Source of the DNA: Pararhodobacter marinus
GTDB taxonomy: Bacteria > Pseudomonadota > Alphaproteobacteria > Rhodobacterales > Rhodobacteraceae
Reading direction: 5' to 3'
Length of the DNA: 64,000 nucleotides
Assembly (NCBI RefSeq): GCF_003122215.1
Contig: NZ_QEYD01000005.1
Location: 124,001-188,000, forward strand
Shown here: piece after piece, positions 17,522 to 25,929 of the stretch
Numbering within the stretch: the stretch's first letter is position 1
Layout of the letters: each line of letters opens with the position of its first letter
Translations under genes and position numbers: made by a program
The notes under the pieces: model-generated
What the model was told of the DNA's origin: nothing
Seen by the model: the letters and a program-made list of their open reading frames with translations, nothing else
Database searches by the model: none

Positions 17522-17579
17522 CGCGCGGGGCGTTGTCTTTTCCTCATGAGAAGCGCATAGCCCACCCCGCGCGGGGGTG
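17522..17579 (+). promoter_or_regulatory. Candidate attenuator with mutually exclusive hairpins before cysS
   Basis: CGCGCGGGG (17522-17530) is perfectly complementary to CCCCGCGCG (17565-17573), a long-range 9-bp stem. The same C-rich strand can instead form the local hairpin CACCCC (17563-17568) / GGGGTG (17574-17579). The two structures cannot coexist. The local hairpin is followed by CCCGATTTGT, only a weak U-run, so control may be by transcription termination or by RBS access (GGGGAGACGACC just before the cysS ATG). Confidence 0.5.
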
Positions 17580-17611
17580 CCCGATTTGTCGCGATCAGGG
17601 GAGACGACCAC

Positions 17612-19027
17612 ATGACGGCTATCCGCCTCTACAACACCCGCACCCGCGCGAAGGAAGACTTCGCGCCTTCGGATCCGGGCAATGTGCGGATGTATGTCTG
17701 CGGCCCGACCGTCTATGACCGCGCGCATCTGGGCAATGCCCGGCCCGTGCTGGTCTTCGACACGCTGTTCCGGCTTCTGCGCCATGTCTACGGCGAGGAT
17801 CACGTCACCTACGTGCGCAACTTCACCGACGTCGACGACAAGATCAACGCGACCGCGCTGGCGCGCAAGGAGGCGGGCGCCGAGGGCACGCTGGAAGAGC
17901 TGATCCACCAGCGCACGCAGGAAACCATCGGCTGGTATCACGCCGATATGGGCGCGCTGGGCGCGCTGACGCCCACGCATGAGCCGCGCGCGACCGCGTA
18001 TATCGGCGCGATGATCGCGATGATCGAGGACCTGATCGCCAGAGGCCACGCCTATGCGGTCGACGGGCATGTGCTGTTCAAGGTCCGCTCGTATCCCGAT
18101 TACGGCAAGCTGTCGGGCCGCTCGGTCGATGACATGATCGCGGGCGCCCGCGTCGAGGTCGCTCCCTACAAGGACGACCCGATGGATTTCGTGCTGTGGA
18201 AGCCCTCGGATGCCGGGCTGCCGGGCTGGGACAGCCCGTGGGGCCGGGGGCGTCCGGGCTGGCATATCGAGTGCTCGGCCATGTCCTACGAGTTGCTGGG
18301 CCCGTCCTTCGACATCCATGGCGGCGGGATCGACCTGCAATTCCCCCACCACGAGAACGAGATCGCGCAAAGCTGCTGCGCCCATCCGGACGGCGGCTTC
18401 GCGCGGGTCTGGATGCATAACGAGATGCTGCTGGTCGAGGGCAAGAAGATGTCCAAGTCGCTGGGCAACTTCTTCACCGTGCGCGAGCTGCTGGACCAGG
18501 GCTATCCGGGCGAGGTGATCCGCTTCGTCATGCTGTCCACGCATTACCGCAAGCCGATGGACTGGACGGCCGAGCGCGCGCGCGAGGCCGAGGGCATCCT
18601 GCGCGGCTGGCGCGCCATGGTCGCGGAGGCCGAGCCCACCGGACCCGACGCCGAGATCGTCGAGGCGCTGGCTGACGACCTGAACGTCGCCGGTGCGATG
18701 GCCCGGCTGCACGCACTGGCCAAGGCGATCGCTGCCAACCCGCAAAAGGACTGTTTCTACGAGAAAGGCGTCTTCCTTGCCTCGGCCCGTCTTCTGGGCC
18801 TGTTGGAGGACGGGATGGGCGACTGGGCGCGGGGCGTGGACCTGTCGGGCCTTGCCGACAAGCTGGCGCGACTGCGCGCGGCCGCGATGGAGACCAAGGA
18901 TTTCGCCCCGGTGGATGCGCTGAAAGCGGCGCTGATCGCGGCGGGGGTCGAGGTGCGGATGTCGAAAGCGGGGGTCGAGCTGGTCCCTGGCGCAGGGTTC
19001 GACCCGGCCAGGCTGGAGGGGTTGTGA
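17612..19027 (+). CDS. cysS: Cysteinyl-tRNA synthetase
   Basis: A 471-residue class I synthetase. [19 protein letters not shown] holds the zinc ligand Cys30 and the HIGH-type motif HLGN (39-42). The remaining zinc ligands sit in HIECSAM (Cys221) and FPHHENE (about 245-250). KMSKS is at 279-283, and the DALR-type anticodon region forms the C-terminal third. It charges tRNA-Cys. It is a single gene with a leader ORF and candidate attenuator upstream and a dispersed repeat between it and cimA. Confidence 0.97.
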   Translation: MTAIRLYNTRTRAKEDFAPSDPGNVRMYVCGPTVYDRAHLGNARPVLVFDTLFRLLRHVYGEDHVTYVRNFTDVDDKINATALARKEAGAEGTLEELIHQRTQETIGWYHADMGALGALTPTHEPRATAYIGAMIAMIEDLIARGHAYAVDGHVLFKVRSYPDYGKLSGRSVDDMIAGARVEVAPYKDDPMDFVLWKPSDAGLPGWDSPWGRGRPGWHIECSAMSYELLGPSFDIHGGGIDLQFPHHENEIAQSCCAHPDGGFARVWMHNEMLLVEGKKMSKSLGNFFTVRELLDQGYPGEVIRFVMLSTHYRKPMDWTAERAREAEGILRGWRAMVAEAEPTGPDAEIVEALADDLNVAGAMARLHALAKAIAANPQKDCFYEKGVFLASARLLGLLEDGMGDWARGVDLSGLADKLARLRAAAMETKDFAPVDALKAALIAAGVEVRMSKAGVELVPGAGFDPARLEGL

Positions 19028-19059
19028 GATGAGCCTGATGGCGGCGCTTTTGGCCCGTG

Positions 19060-19135
19060 GCGAACCGGGGGTTTCACACCCCCGGACCCCCGTGGAGTAT
19101 TTGAGGCAAGGTGAAAGGGGCGCGGCGGGCCGGGC
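19060..19135. repeat. Dispersed intergenic repeat, family A copy 2 (half element)
   Basis: CACACCCCCGGACCCCC followed by GGAGTATTTGAGGCAAGG (from 19094) matches the left arm of the element at 51390 (GAGTATTTGAAGCAAAGTG) and the reverse complement of the CCTCAAATATCC arm at 61752. No right arm is present in this copy. It fills the gap between cysS and cimA. Confidence 0.6.
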
Positions 19136-19204
19136 CCCGGGGAGCGGGGGGGCGGCGATTTTCCTGCCGGCCTGCGGTGTTTGCGATGTGAAAGGGGGTG
19201 CGGC

Positions 19205-20827
19205 GTGACCGAGCGGCTCTATCTCTATGACACCACCCTGCGCGACGGGCAGCAGACGCAGGGGGTGCAGTTCTCGACCCCCGAGAAGCGGGTGATTGCC
19301 GCCGCGCTCGACGAGCTGGGCGTGGACTACATCGAAGGCGGCTGGCCGGGTGCGAACCCGACCGACAGCGAGTTCTTCGAGGCCAGGCCCGATCTGCGCG
19401 CCACCTTCACCGCCTTCGGCATGACCAAGCGCGCCGGGCGCTCGGCCGGGAATGACGAGGTGCTGGCGGCGGTGATGAATGCGGGCACGCGCGCGGTCTG
19501 CCTGGTGGGGAAGACGCATGATTTCCACGTCACAACGGCCCTGGGCATCACGCTTGAGGAAAACCTGGAGAATATCCGCGCCTCGGTCGCGCATATGGTC
19601 GCGCAGGGGCGCGAGGCGCTGTTCGATGCCGAGCATTTCTTCGACGGCTACCGGGCCAGTCCCGGTTACGCGCTGTCCTGCTGCAAGGCGGCTTACGAGG
19701 CGGGCGCGCGCTGGGTGGTCCTGTGCGACACCAATGGCGGCACCTTGCCCGCCGAGGTCGGGCGCATCGTGAGCGAGGTGATCGCTGCGGGCATACCGGG
19801 CGAGCGGCTGGGCATCCATTGTCACGACGATACCGGCAATGCGGTGGCCTGTTCGCTGGCGGCGGTCGATGCGGGCGCGCGGCAGATCCAGGGGACGCTC
19901 AACGGTCTGGGCGAGCGTTGCGGCAACGCCAACCTGACCAGCCTGATCCCGACGCTGTTGCTGAAGGAACCCTATGCCAGTGCCTATGAGACCGGCGTCA
20001 CGCGCGAGGGGCTGACGGGCCTTGTGCGGCTGTCGCGCAAGCTCGACGATATCCTGAACCGGGTGCCGCTGCGTTCGGCGCCCTATGTCGGGGCGTCGGC
20101 CTTTGCCCACAAGGCGGGGCTGCATGCCAGCGCGATCCTGAAGGACCCGACCACCTACGAGCATATCGCCCCCGAATGGGTCGGCAATACCCGGCTCATC
20201 CCGATGTCGAACCAGGCCGGGCAGTCGAATCTGCGCGCGCGGCTGCAGGCGGCGGGGATCGAGGTTGCGGCGGGCGATCCGCGGCTGGCGCAGATCCTGG
20301 ACGAGGTCAAGCTGCGCGAGGATCAGGGCTATGCCTATGACGGCGCCCAGGCCTCGTTCGATCTGCTGGCGCGCGAGCAGCTGGGCCTTCTGCCGCGTTT
20401 CTTCGAGATCAAGCGCTACCGCGTCACGGTCGAGCGGCGCAAGAACCGCTATGACCAGATGGTCAGCGTCTCCGAGGCTGTGGTCGTGGTGAAGATCGGC
20501 GACACCAAGACGCTGTCGGTCAGCGAAAGCGTCGATGAAAGCGGCACCGACCGGGGCCCGGTCAACGCGCTGTCCAAGGCGCTGGCGAAGGATCTGGGGC
20601 CGTACCAGGCGTCGATCGACGACATGAAGCTGGTCGATTTCCGCGTGCGGATCACGCAGGGCGGGACCGAGGCCGTGACCCGCGTCATCATCGACAGCGA
20701 GGACGGCAAGGGTCAGCGCTGGTCGACGGTGGGGGTGAGCCCGAACATCGTGGACGCGTCCTTTACCGCGTTGCTGGACGCGATCCGCTGGAAGCTGTTG
20801 CGCGACGGGGTCGAGCCGCAGATGTGA
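19205..20827 (+). CDS. cimA: (R)-citramalate synthase
   Basis: A 540-residue LeuA-like enzyme. The N-terminal HMGL-like TIM barrel opens with YLYDTTLRDGQQTQGVQFS (metal-binding Asp9), and HCHDDTGNAVA and NGLGERCGNANL are the other catalytic blocks. The C-terminal part contains a LeuA dimerisation/regulatory domain (about 400-535). The DGQQTQG motif and YIEGGWPGANPTD separate CimA from 2-isopropylmalate synthase (which has DGEQ). It condenses pyruvate and acetyl-CoA to citramalate, a threonine-independent route to 2-oxobutanoate for isoleucine. The GTG start at 19205 has AAAGGGGG seven bases upstream. Confidence 0.9.
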   Translation: MTERLYLYDTTLRDGQQTQGVQFSTPEKRVIAAALDELGVDYIEGGWPGANPTDSEFFEARPDLRATFTAFGMTKRAGRSAGNDEVLAAVMNAGTRAVCLVGKTHDFHVTTALGITLEENLENIRASVAHMVAQGREALFDAEHFFDGYRASPGYALSCCKAAYEAGARWVVLCDTNGGTLPAEVGRIVSEVIAAGIPGERLGIHCHDDTGNAVACSLAAVDAGARQIQGTLNGLGERCGNANLTSLIPTLLLKEPYASAYETGVTREGLTGLVRLSRKLDDILNRVPLRSAPYVGASAFAHKAGLHASAILKDPTTYEHIAPEWVGNTRLIPMSNQAGQSNLRARLQAAGIEVAAGDPRLAQILDEVKLREDQGYAYDGAQASFDLLAREQLGLLPRFFEIKRYRVTVERRKNRYDQMVSVSEAVVVVKIGDTKTLSVSESVDESGTDRGPVNALSKALAKDLGPYQASIDDMKLVDFRVRITQGGTEAVTRVIIDSEDGKGQRWSTVGVSPNIVDASFTALLDAIRWKLLRDGVEPQM

Positions 20828-20898
20828 CGGGTGGCCGGGGCGTGCCCCGAGCAGCGATTGCGCTATGTCTTGACCCGCGCGAACGAACAGGAGCCGCC

Positions 20899-21582
20899 AT
20901 GTCCATCATCGACCTTTTCCTCACCCTCGACCGCGCCGGGCCGGGCGACGCCGAAAGCCTGCGCTGGGCGCTCGATGTGGCGCAGACGCCCGCCGATGCG
21001 CGGGTGCTGGATGCGGGCTGCGGCACCGGGGCGGATACCGGGACGCTGATCCATGCGGTGCCGCGGGGGCGGGTGGTGGCGCTCGATGCGGCCGAAGCCT
21101 TCATCGACGTGGTTGCCGGGAAATACCCGCAGGCCGAGGCGGTCGCGGGCGACATGCTGGTGCCGCCGCCCGGGCCTTATGACCTGATCTGGTCGGCGGG
21201 CGCGGTCTATAACACGGGCGTCGCGGCGGCGCTGTCGGCATGGCGACCGCATCTGGCCCCGGGGGGGCGGGTCGCGTTCTCGGACCTGCGCTGGACCGGC
21301 ATGGAGCGCCCGCAGGCGGTGGTCGATTTCTTCGCCAGCGAGGGGGTGACGCTGTCCGATTGCGACGCGCTGGAGGACGAGATCGCGCAGGCGGGCTGGC
21401 GGGTTCTCGGCGCGCGCTGGGTCGGACGGGCCGGCTGGGCCGCCTATTACGAGCCGCTCGAAGCGCAGCTGGCCAATGAGCGCGACCAAGCGCTGGTCGA
21501 AGCCTTCAAATCCGAGATCAATTGCTGGAAACTGCACGGCGACAGTTACGATTACCGACTCGTTGTCGTGGAGCCTGAATGA
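20899..21582 (+). CDS. Class I SAM-dependent methyltransferase
   Basis: A 227-residue protein with the motif I glycine loop VLDAGCGTGADTG (36-48), an acidic strand-2 end (VVALDAAEAF) and a post-I GDMLVPPPGPYDLIWSAGAVY block. It belongs to the Methyltransf_25/11 type; the substrate is unknown. ATG at 20899 is preceded by AGGAG at six bases. Its stop overlaps the start of the next gene (ATGA), so the two are translationally coupled. Confidence 0.87.
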   Translation: MSIIDLFLTLDRAGPGDAESLRWALDVAQTPADARVLDAGCGTGADTGTLIHAVPRGRVVALDAAEAFIDVVAGKYPQAEAVAGDMLVPPPGPYDLIWSAGAVYNTGVAAALSAWRPHLAPGGRVAFSDLRWTGMERPQAVVDFFASEGVTLSDCDALEDEIAQAGWRVLGARWVGRAGWAAYYEPLEAQLANERDQALVEAFKSEINCWKLHGDSYDYRLVVVEPE

Positions 21583-22562
21583 GTTTGCTTGCCAAGATTG
21601 CCGTCTCTGCCGCTTTGTGCGTGGCCATTCCCGCAACGCTGGCGCTGGGTCTGATCGCCAGCGACCGGCCCCAGCGCGATCTGAGGGCCGAGGGGGAGGG
21701 GCTGGATTTCTCGGTTTTGCAGCGCGCGGAACTGCCCGAGCTTCAGGCTTACACGGCGCGCGACGGGACCGGGCTGGGCTACCGGCAATGGCTGTCAGGG
21801 CGCGACGACGCGCCGCTTCTGGTGGCGGTGCACGGTTCGGGCTGGCATTCGGCGCAGTTCGCGGGTCTCGGGCCGGCCCTGGCTGAAGCGGGGATCGACG
21901 TGATCGCGCCCGATCTGCGCGGTCACGGCCCCGACCCGCAGCGGCGCGGGGATGTGGATTACATCGGCCAGTTCGAGGACGATCTCGCCGATCTCATCAC
22001 CCGGACCGCGCGCGCGGGGCAGAGCGTCGTGATGCTGGGCCATTCCTCGGGCGGGGGGCTGGTCATCCGCTTTGCCGGCGGAGAGCACGGCGCGATGATC
22101 GACCGCGCGGTGCTGCTGGCGCCTTTCGTGCAATACGACGCGCCGACCGCGCGGCCCGCTTCGGGCGGCTGGGCGCATGTGCTGACGCGGCGGGTGATCG
22201 GGCTGTCGATGCTGAACATGGCGCATGTCACGGCGCTGAACCACCTGACCGTGATCCAGTTCCGCTTTCCGTCCTCGGTGCTGGACGGGCCGCTGGGAGA
22301 GACCGCGACGCGGGCCTATTCCTATCGCCTGAATACCGGCTTCGCCCCGCGCCGGGACTGGCAGGCCGATATCGCCGCGCTGCCGCCCTTCCTGCTGATC
22401 GCGGGCGCGCGGGACGAGGCCTTTGTGGCCGAGGCCTACGAGCCGACCTTCGCGGCCATCACGGATCGCGGGGACTACGCGCTGACCGGGGCCACGCATC
22501 TGTCGGTGGTCGACGATCCCGAGACGCTGCAACGCGTCATCGACTTTATGGGCACAGACTGA
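21579..22562 (+). CDS. Alpha/beta hydrolase, membrane-anchored or exported
   Basis: A 327-residue protein with an N-terminal hydrophobic segment (about 5-27) that could be a signal anchor. The hydrolase fold shows the oxyanion-loop VHGSGWHS (84-91), the nucleophile elbow GHSSGG (Ser156), a DEAF acid region and the late His in TGATHLSVVDD. It looks like a serine aminopeptidase/monoacylglycerol-lipase type (Hydrolase_4). The substrate is unknown. It is coupled to the preceding methyltransferase. Confidence 0.85.
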   Translation: MSLLAKIAVSAALCVAIPATLALGLIASDRPQRDLRAEGEGLDFSVLQRAELPELQAYTARDGTGLGYRQWLSGRDDAPLLVAVHGSGWHSAQFAGLGPALAEAGIDVIAPDLRGHGPDPQRRGDVDYIGQFEDDLADLITRTARAGQSVVMLGHSSGGGLVIRFAGGEHGAMIDRAVLLAPFVQYDAPTARPASGGWAHVLTRRVIGLSMLNMAHVTALNHLTVIQFRFPSSVLDGPLGETATRAYSYRLNTGFAPRRDWQADIAALPPFLLIAGARDEAFVAEAYEPTFAAITDRGDYALTGATHLSVVDDPETLQRVIDFMGTD

Positions 22563-22602
22563 GACTCTGGCCATCGCGCCTGCGCCGCGCTATGGCGCTC
22601 TG

Positions 22603-23382
22603 ATGGACGCGCCCGCTCTGACAGCCCCGCAAATCAACGCCTGTGCGGCCCTTGTTCAAAAGGGCGACCCCGACCGTTTCCTAGCGGCCATGGCGGCGCC
22701 GGTGGCGGCGCGGGGGCCGCTCTTCGTGCTCTATGCGTTCAATCTTGAAGTCGCCCGCGCCCCCTGGGTGACGAAAGAGCCGATCATAGCGCAGATGCGG
22801 CTGCAATTCTGGCGCGACGTGCTGGATCTGGAAGAACACAAGGCGCACGAGGTCGCGGCCCCGTTGCAGGCGCTGGTGCGCGCGGGCCTCGATCCGGCGC
22901 CGCTGGCCGAGATGATCGACGCGCGCGAGGCCGAGATCGGCACGCAGGCCCCGTTCCCGGACGAGGCCGCGCTGTTGCGTTTTCTGGACGCGACGTCCGG
23001 TGCCCTGATGGTGGCAAGCGTGCGGGCGCTGGGCGGACCCGACAGCCGGGCGGCCCGCGTCGCGGGGCAGGCGCAGGGGCTGGCCAATTATCTGCTGGCC
23101 GTGCCTCAGATCGAAGCGGCGGGGCGCCGGGCGCTTCCGCAGGACGATGCCGACAGCATCGCCCGGCTGGCGGGCGGGATGCGCGACAGGCTGCGGGCGG
23201 AACGAGGGGCACTGAAGGCGCTGCCGCGTGCTGTGCGTCCGGCTTTGCGCGCGGGCTGGCGCAGCGATGCCCTGCTGCGACAATCTGCCACCTTTCCCGG
23301 CAGGGTCCGGGCCGGGCAACTGGCGCAGTCGGAATTCATGCGCCGGGGCGGCATCTTATTGCGCCAGATCCTGGGTCGCTGA
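22603..23382 (+). CDS. Squalene/phytoene synthase-family protein (NDUFAF6-like)
   Basis: A 259-residue protein with the all-helical trans-isoprenyl diphosphate synthase fold. FVLYAFNLEVARAPW and MRLQFWRDVL are the usual first blocks, and GQAQGLANYLLAVP follows. The two DxxxD metal-binding motifs of true phytoene synthases are not intact, as in the mitochondrial complex I assembly factor NDUFAF6 and its alphaproteobacterial relatives. It is therefore more likely an assembly factor or orphan homologue than a carotenoid enzyme, and no carotenoid genes are nearby. Confidence 0.8.
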   Translation: MDAPALTAPQINACAALVQKGDPDRFLAAMAAPVAARGPLFVLYAFNLEVARAPWVTKEPIIAQMRLQFWRDVLDLEEHKAHEVAAPLQALVRAGLDPAPLAEMIDAREAEIGTQAPFPDEAALLRFLDATSGALMVASVRALGGPDSRAARVAGQAQGLANYLLAVPQIEAAGRRALPQDDADSIARLAGGMRDRLRAERGALKALPRAVRPALRAGWRSDALLRQSATFPGRVRAGQLAQSEFMRRGGILLRQILGR

Positions 23383-23482
23383 TTTCATCACGGCAGAAAA
23401 GCAGCGTGGCGCGGTTGATAAGCCGTGAAACCGTCCTACGCTCTTTGTGTTTTCGGGTTCAGGGGATTTTTGACAGACGCGT

Positions 23483-23501
23483 GCAGGTCCGGGCGACCTG
23501 C
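23483..23501 (+). promoter_or_regulatory. Leader hairpin before the SRPBCC gene
   Basis: GCAGGTC / GACCTGC form a perfect 7-bp stem with loop CGGGC, 21 bases before the start codon at 23522. A TTGACA -35-like hexamer precedes it. Confidence 0.35.
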
Positions 23502-23521
23502 CTTTACGATTCGAGGTCACG

Positions 23522-23977
23522 ATGATCGGTCATGGCGTGCCGGGGCTGGATATCCGGCAAGAGCATGAATACCCGGTAGCCGCCGCCGGCGTTTTTGCCG
23601 CCCTGACGCTGGGTCTGGATGCCTGGTGGCCCGTCGATGAGCGCGTCATCGGACCCGAGGGGCATTTGTCCCTGACCGCGCAACTGGGCGCGCCGCTGGT
23701 CGAAGAGGCGCCCGGCGGTCAGGCGGCGATCTGGGCGGTGGTCGATCTGGTCGAACCCGACCGGCGGCTCTACCTCAGCGGCTGGTTCGGCGTGAACGGC
23801 GTGGTTGCCGGGCGGGTCCATTTCGACCTGACCGATCTTGAAACGGGCTCGCGGCTGAAACTGTCGCATCAGGCGATCGGGCCGGTCTCGGAGGACGTGC
23901 ATTCGCGGCGTCGCGCGCAATGGCGGCGCATTCTGGACAGGTCGCTGCGCGAGCATCTGTCGGGCCTTTCGGTCTGA
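23522..23977 (+). CDS. SRPBCC/AHSA1-like domain protein
   Basis: A 151-residue protein that appears to be a single START/Bet v 1-like (SRPBCC) domain. The opening DIRQEHEYPVAAAGVFAALT corresponds to the first strand and helix, and the C-terminal helix is WRRILDRSLREHLSGLS. No catalytic residues can be assigned. Family members bind hydrophobic ligands or activate chaperones. It is a single gene. Confidence 0.65.
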   Translation: MIGHGVPGLDIRQEHEYPVAAAGVFAALTLGLDAWWPVDERVIGPEGHLSLTAQLGAPLVEEAPGGQAAIWAVVDLVEPDRRLYLSGWFGVNGVVAGRVHFDLTDLETGSRLKLSHQAIGPVSEDVHSRRRAQWRRILDRSLREHLSGLSV

Positions 23978-24075
23978 TCCGCGACGCTCCGGTCGGGTCC
24001 GATCTGGCGAGAGCCGCTCTGCGCCGTGTATGAAGGCTCAAGGAGCCGGTCACACAGGCTCGGGGGAGGGGCCGC

Positions 24076-24738
24076 ATGGATGTGGAATTGATCGTCGCGC
24101 AGGTTCTGGCGCGTCTCGGGGCGCCCCAGGGCCGGGTGTTCGTGGCCCTTGCCGGGCCTCCCGCCAGCGGCAAGTCCATGCTGGCCGACGCGCTGGCGCA
24201 GGGGTTGGGCCACGCGCTGGATTGCGGGGCGGCGGTCATGCCGATGGACGGCTATCACCTGGACAATGCGGTGCTGGACCAGCGCGGGGATTCCGGCCAT
24301 TGGCGGCGGCGCAAGGGGGCTCCCTGGACCTTCGATGTGGACGGAATGCTGCGCGATCTGCAGCGGCTCAGGGCCGATGACGGCCCGGTCTGCGTGCCGG
24401 TTTTCGACCGCGACCTGGACCTGTCGCGCGCCGCCGCGCGCGAGATCCCGCCCGAGGCCCGGGTCATCGTGGTCGAAGGCAATTACCTGCTGCTCGATCA
24501 CCGCCCCTGGGACGCGCTGGCGGCGTTCTGGAATGCCAGCGTCTGGCTCGATGTCGATGAAAAGGTGCTGACAACGCGGCTGATCCGCCGCTGGCAGGGG
24601 CACGGATTCGAACAATCGGCGGCCCGCGCGCGGGCGATGGTCAACGATCTGCCCAATGCCCGGCTGGCGCAGCAATGCTCGCACGCCGCCGATGTGGTGA
24701 TCCGTCAGCCCCGCGATCCGGTGCCCGGCGGCAGATAA
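24076..24738 (+). CDS. P-loop sugar/nucleoside kinase (phosphoribulokinase/uridine-kinase fold, FrcK-like)
   Basis: A 220-residue cytoplasmic kinase with Walker A GPPASGKS (27-34), the substrate loop MPMDGYHLDN and VVEGNYLLLDHRPW, matching the PRK/URK superfamily. In rhizobia the FrcK protein of this type sits in the fructose ABC-transporter operon. Here the next gene, 76 bases downstream, is a PfkB fructokinase, which fits a carbohydrate role. The exact substrate is not known; pantothenate- or uridine-kinase roles are less likely. Confidence 0.78.
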   Translation: MDVELIVAQVLARLGAPQGRVFVALAGPPASGKSMLADALAQGLGHALDCGAAVMPMDGYHLDNAVLDQRGDSGHWRRRKGAPWTFDVDGMLRDLQRLRADDGPVCVPVFDRDLDLSRAAAREIPPEARVIVVEGNYLLLDHRPWDALAAFWNASVWLDVDEKVLTTRLIRRWQGHGFEQSAARARAMVNDLPNARLAQQCSHAADVVIRQPRDPVPGGR

Positions 24739-24760
24739 ATCAACAAGTGTTATTTATTGA
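24733..24760. promoter_or_regulatory. AT-rich imperfect palindrome upstream of the fructokinase
   Basis: ATAAATCAACA and TGTTATTTAT are complementary apart from one bulged base. They flank a two-base centre in an otherwise GC-rich gap between the two kinase genes. The AT-rich dyad looks like an operator for a sugar regulator, but no regulator is adjacent. Confidence 0.35.
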
Positions 24761-24814
24761 CAGGACGGCGGTTTCGCGCTTCTGTGCCGCCCATCTGCGA
24801 GAGGGGGAGAGCCG

Positions 24815-25735
24815 ATGATCCTGTGTTGTGGGGAAGCCCTGATCGACATGCTGCCCGACGCGGCCGGCGGCTTCGTGCCGCATCCCGGCGGCGCGGTGTT
24901 CAACACCGCCATCGCGCTGGGCCGGCTGGGCGCGCCCACCCGCTTCCTGTCGGGGCTGAGCGCGGATTTCTTCGGCGACATGCTGCGCGACAGGCTGACG
25001 GCCTCGCAGGTCGATACCGCGCTTTGTGTGACCTCGGACCGGCCCTGCACGCTGGCTTTCGTGCGGCTGGTGGACGGTCACGCCACCTATGCCTTCTACG
25101 ACGAGAATACCGCCGGGCGGATGCTGTCGCCCGGGGATCTGCCCGACGCGCTGAGTGCGCTCAAGCCTCAGGCGCTGTTCTTCGGGGGGATCTCGCTGGT
25201 GGTCGAGCCCTGCGGCACCACCTATGAGGGGTTGATGACCCGCGCCGCGCGCGACGGGCATGTGACGATGGTCGACCCCAATATCCGCCCCGGCTTCATC
25301 CGGGATGAAAGCGCCTATCGCGCCCGGCTCGACCGGATGCTGGCGCGGGCCGATATTGTGAAGATCTCGCTCGAGGATCTCGACTGGCTCGCGCGCGGGG
25401 ACGGAGAGGCCTATGTCGCGCGTCTTCTAAAGGGCGCGACATCGGTCGTGTTCCTGACGGATGGCGGGGTGGGCGCCACGGCGGTCACGCGCCGGGGCCG
25501 GGTTTTCGAACCCGCGCGGCGTGTCAGCGTGATCGACACGGTCGGCGCGGGCGATACGTTCAACGCGGGCGTGCTGGCCAGCCTGCGCGACCAGGGCGTG
25601 CTGAGTCGCGACTCACTGCCGCAGATCGGCGAATCGGCCCTGACCCGCGCGTTGAAGACCGGCGCCGCGGCGGCGGCGGTCACGGTCAGCCGGGCAGGGG
25701 CCAATCCGCCCTGGGCCTCGGAGCTGTCGCTTTAA
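24815..25735 (+). CDS. PfkB-family carbohydrate kinase, probable fructokinase
   Basis: A 306-residue ribokinase-like enzyme. The N-terminal PfkB signature region is GGAVFNTAIALGRLGAPTRFLSGLSADFFG, and the C-terminal signature DTVGAGDTFNAG (241-252) holds the catalytic Asp247. CGEALIDM at the start is typical of fructokinases. It phosphorylates a sugar such as fructose at O-6. It follows the FrcK-like kinase, suggesting a small sugar-processing unit without its transporter. Confidence 0.87.
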   Translation: MILCCGEALIDMLPDAAGGFVPHPGGAVFNTAIALGRLGAPTRFLSGLSADFFGDMLRDRLTASQVDTALCVTSDRPCTLAFVRLVDGHATYAFYDENTAGRMLSPGDLPDALSALKPQALFFGGISLVVEPCGTTYEGLMTRAARDGHVTMVDPNIRPGFIRDESAYRARLDRMLARADIVKISLEDLDWLARGDGEAYVARLLKGATSVVFLTDGGVGATAVTRRGRVFEPARRVSVIDTVGAGDTFNAGVLASLRDQGVLSRDSLPQIGESALTRALKTGAAAAAVTVSRAGANPPWASELSL

Positions 25736-25819
25736 CCTTCTGATAACGGGGCATCTTGCCGGGGCCGCGCGCAGATCCGCCGCGGCCCTCGGCGTGTTTT
25801 GCGTGCCGAGGACCGGTGC

Positions 25820-25863
25820 CTGTTACAGAAGTGTCATGCAGACGTGACAGAAGCGTCATGCAA
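25820..25863 (+). promoter_or_regulatory. Pho box array upstream of pstS
   Basis: Four heptamers at exact 11-base spacing: CTGTTAC (25820), GTGTCAT (25831), ACGTGAC (25842) and GCGTCAT (25853), each followed by AGAA or GCAG/GCAA. The 11-base periodicity and TGTCA-type core are those of PhoB sites. The second pair looks like a 22-base duplication of the first. It lies about 70-110 bases before the pstS start. Confidence 0.72.
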
Positions 25864-25929
25864 CGGGCGTACCCGGTGCACAGCCTCAAAAGAGGGGCTG
25901 GACCCCGAACCGACCCAGGAGTGAACCTT

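Noticed and set aside
17324-20164. Minus-strand open frame of 946 codons opposite cysS and cimA
   Set aside because: An antisense shadow of two clearly conserved enzymes.
22603-23382. Carotenoid or hopanoid biosynthesis gene
   Set aside because: The fold matches phytoene/squalene synthases, but the metal-binding Asp motifs are not intact and no terpenoid genes are nearby.
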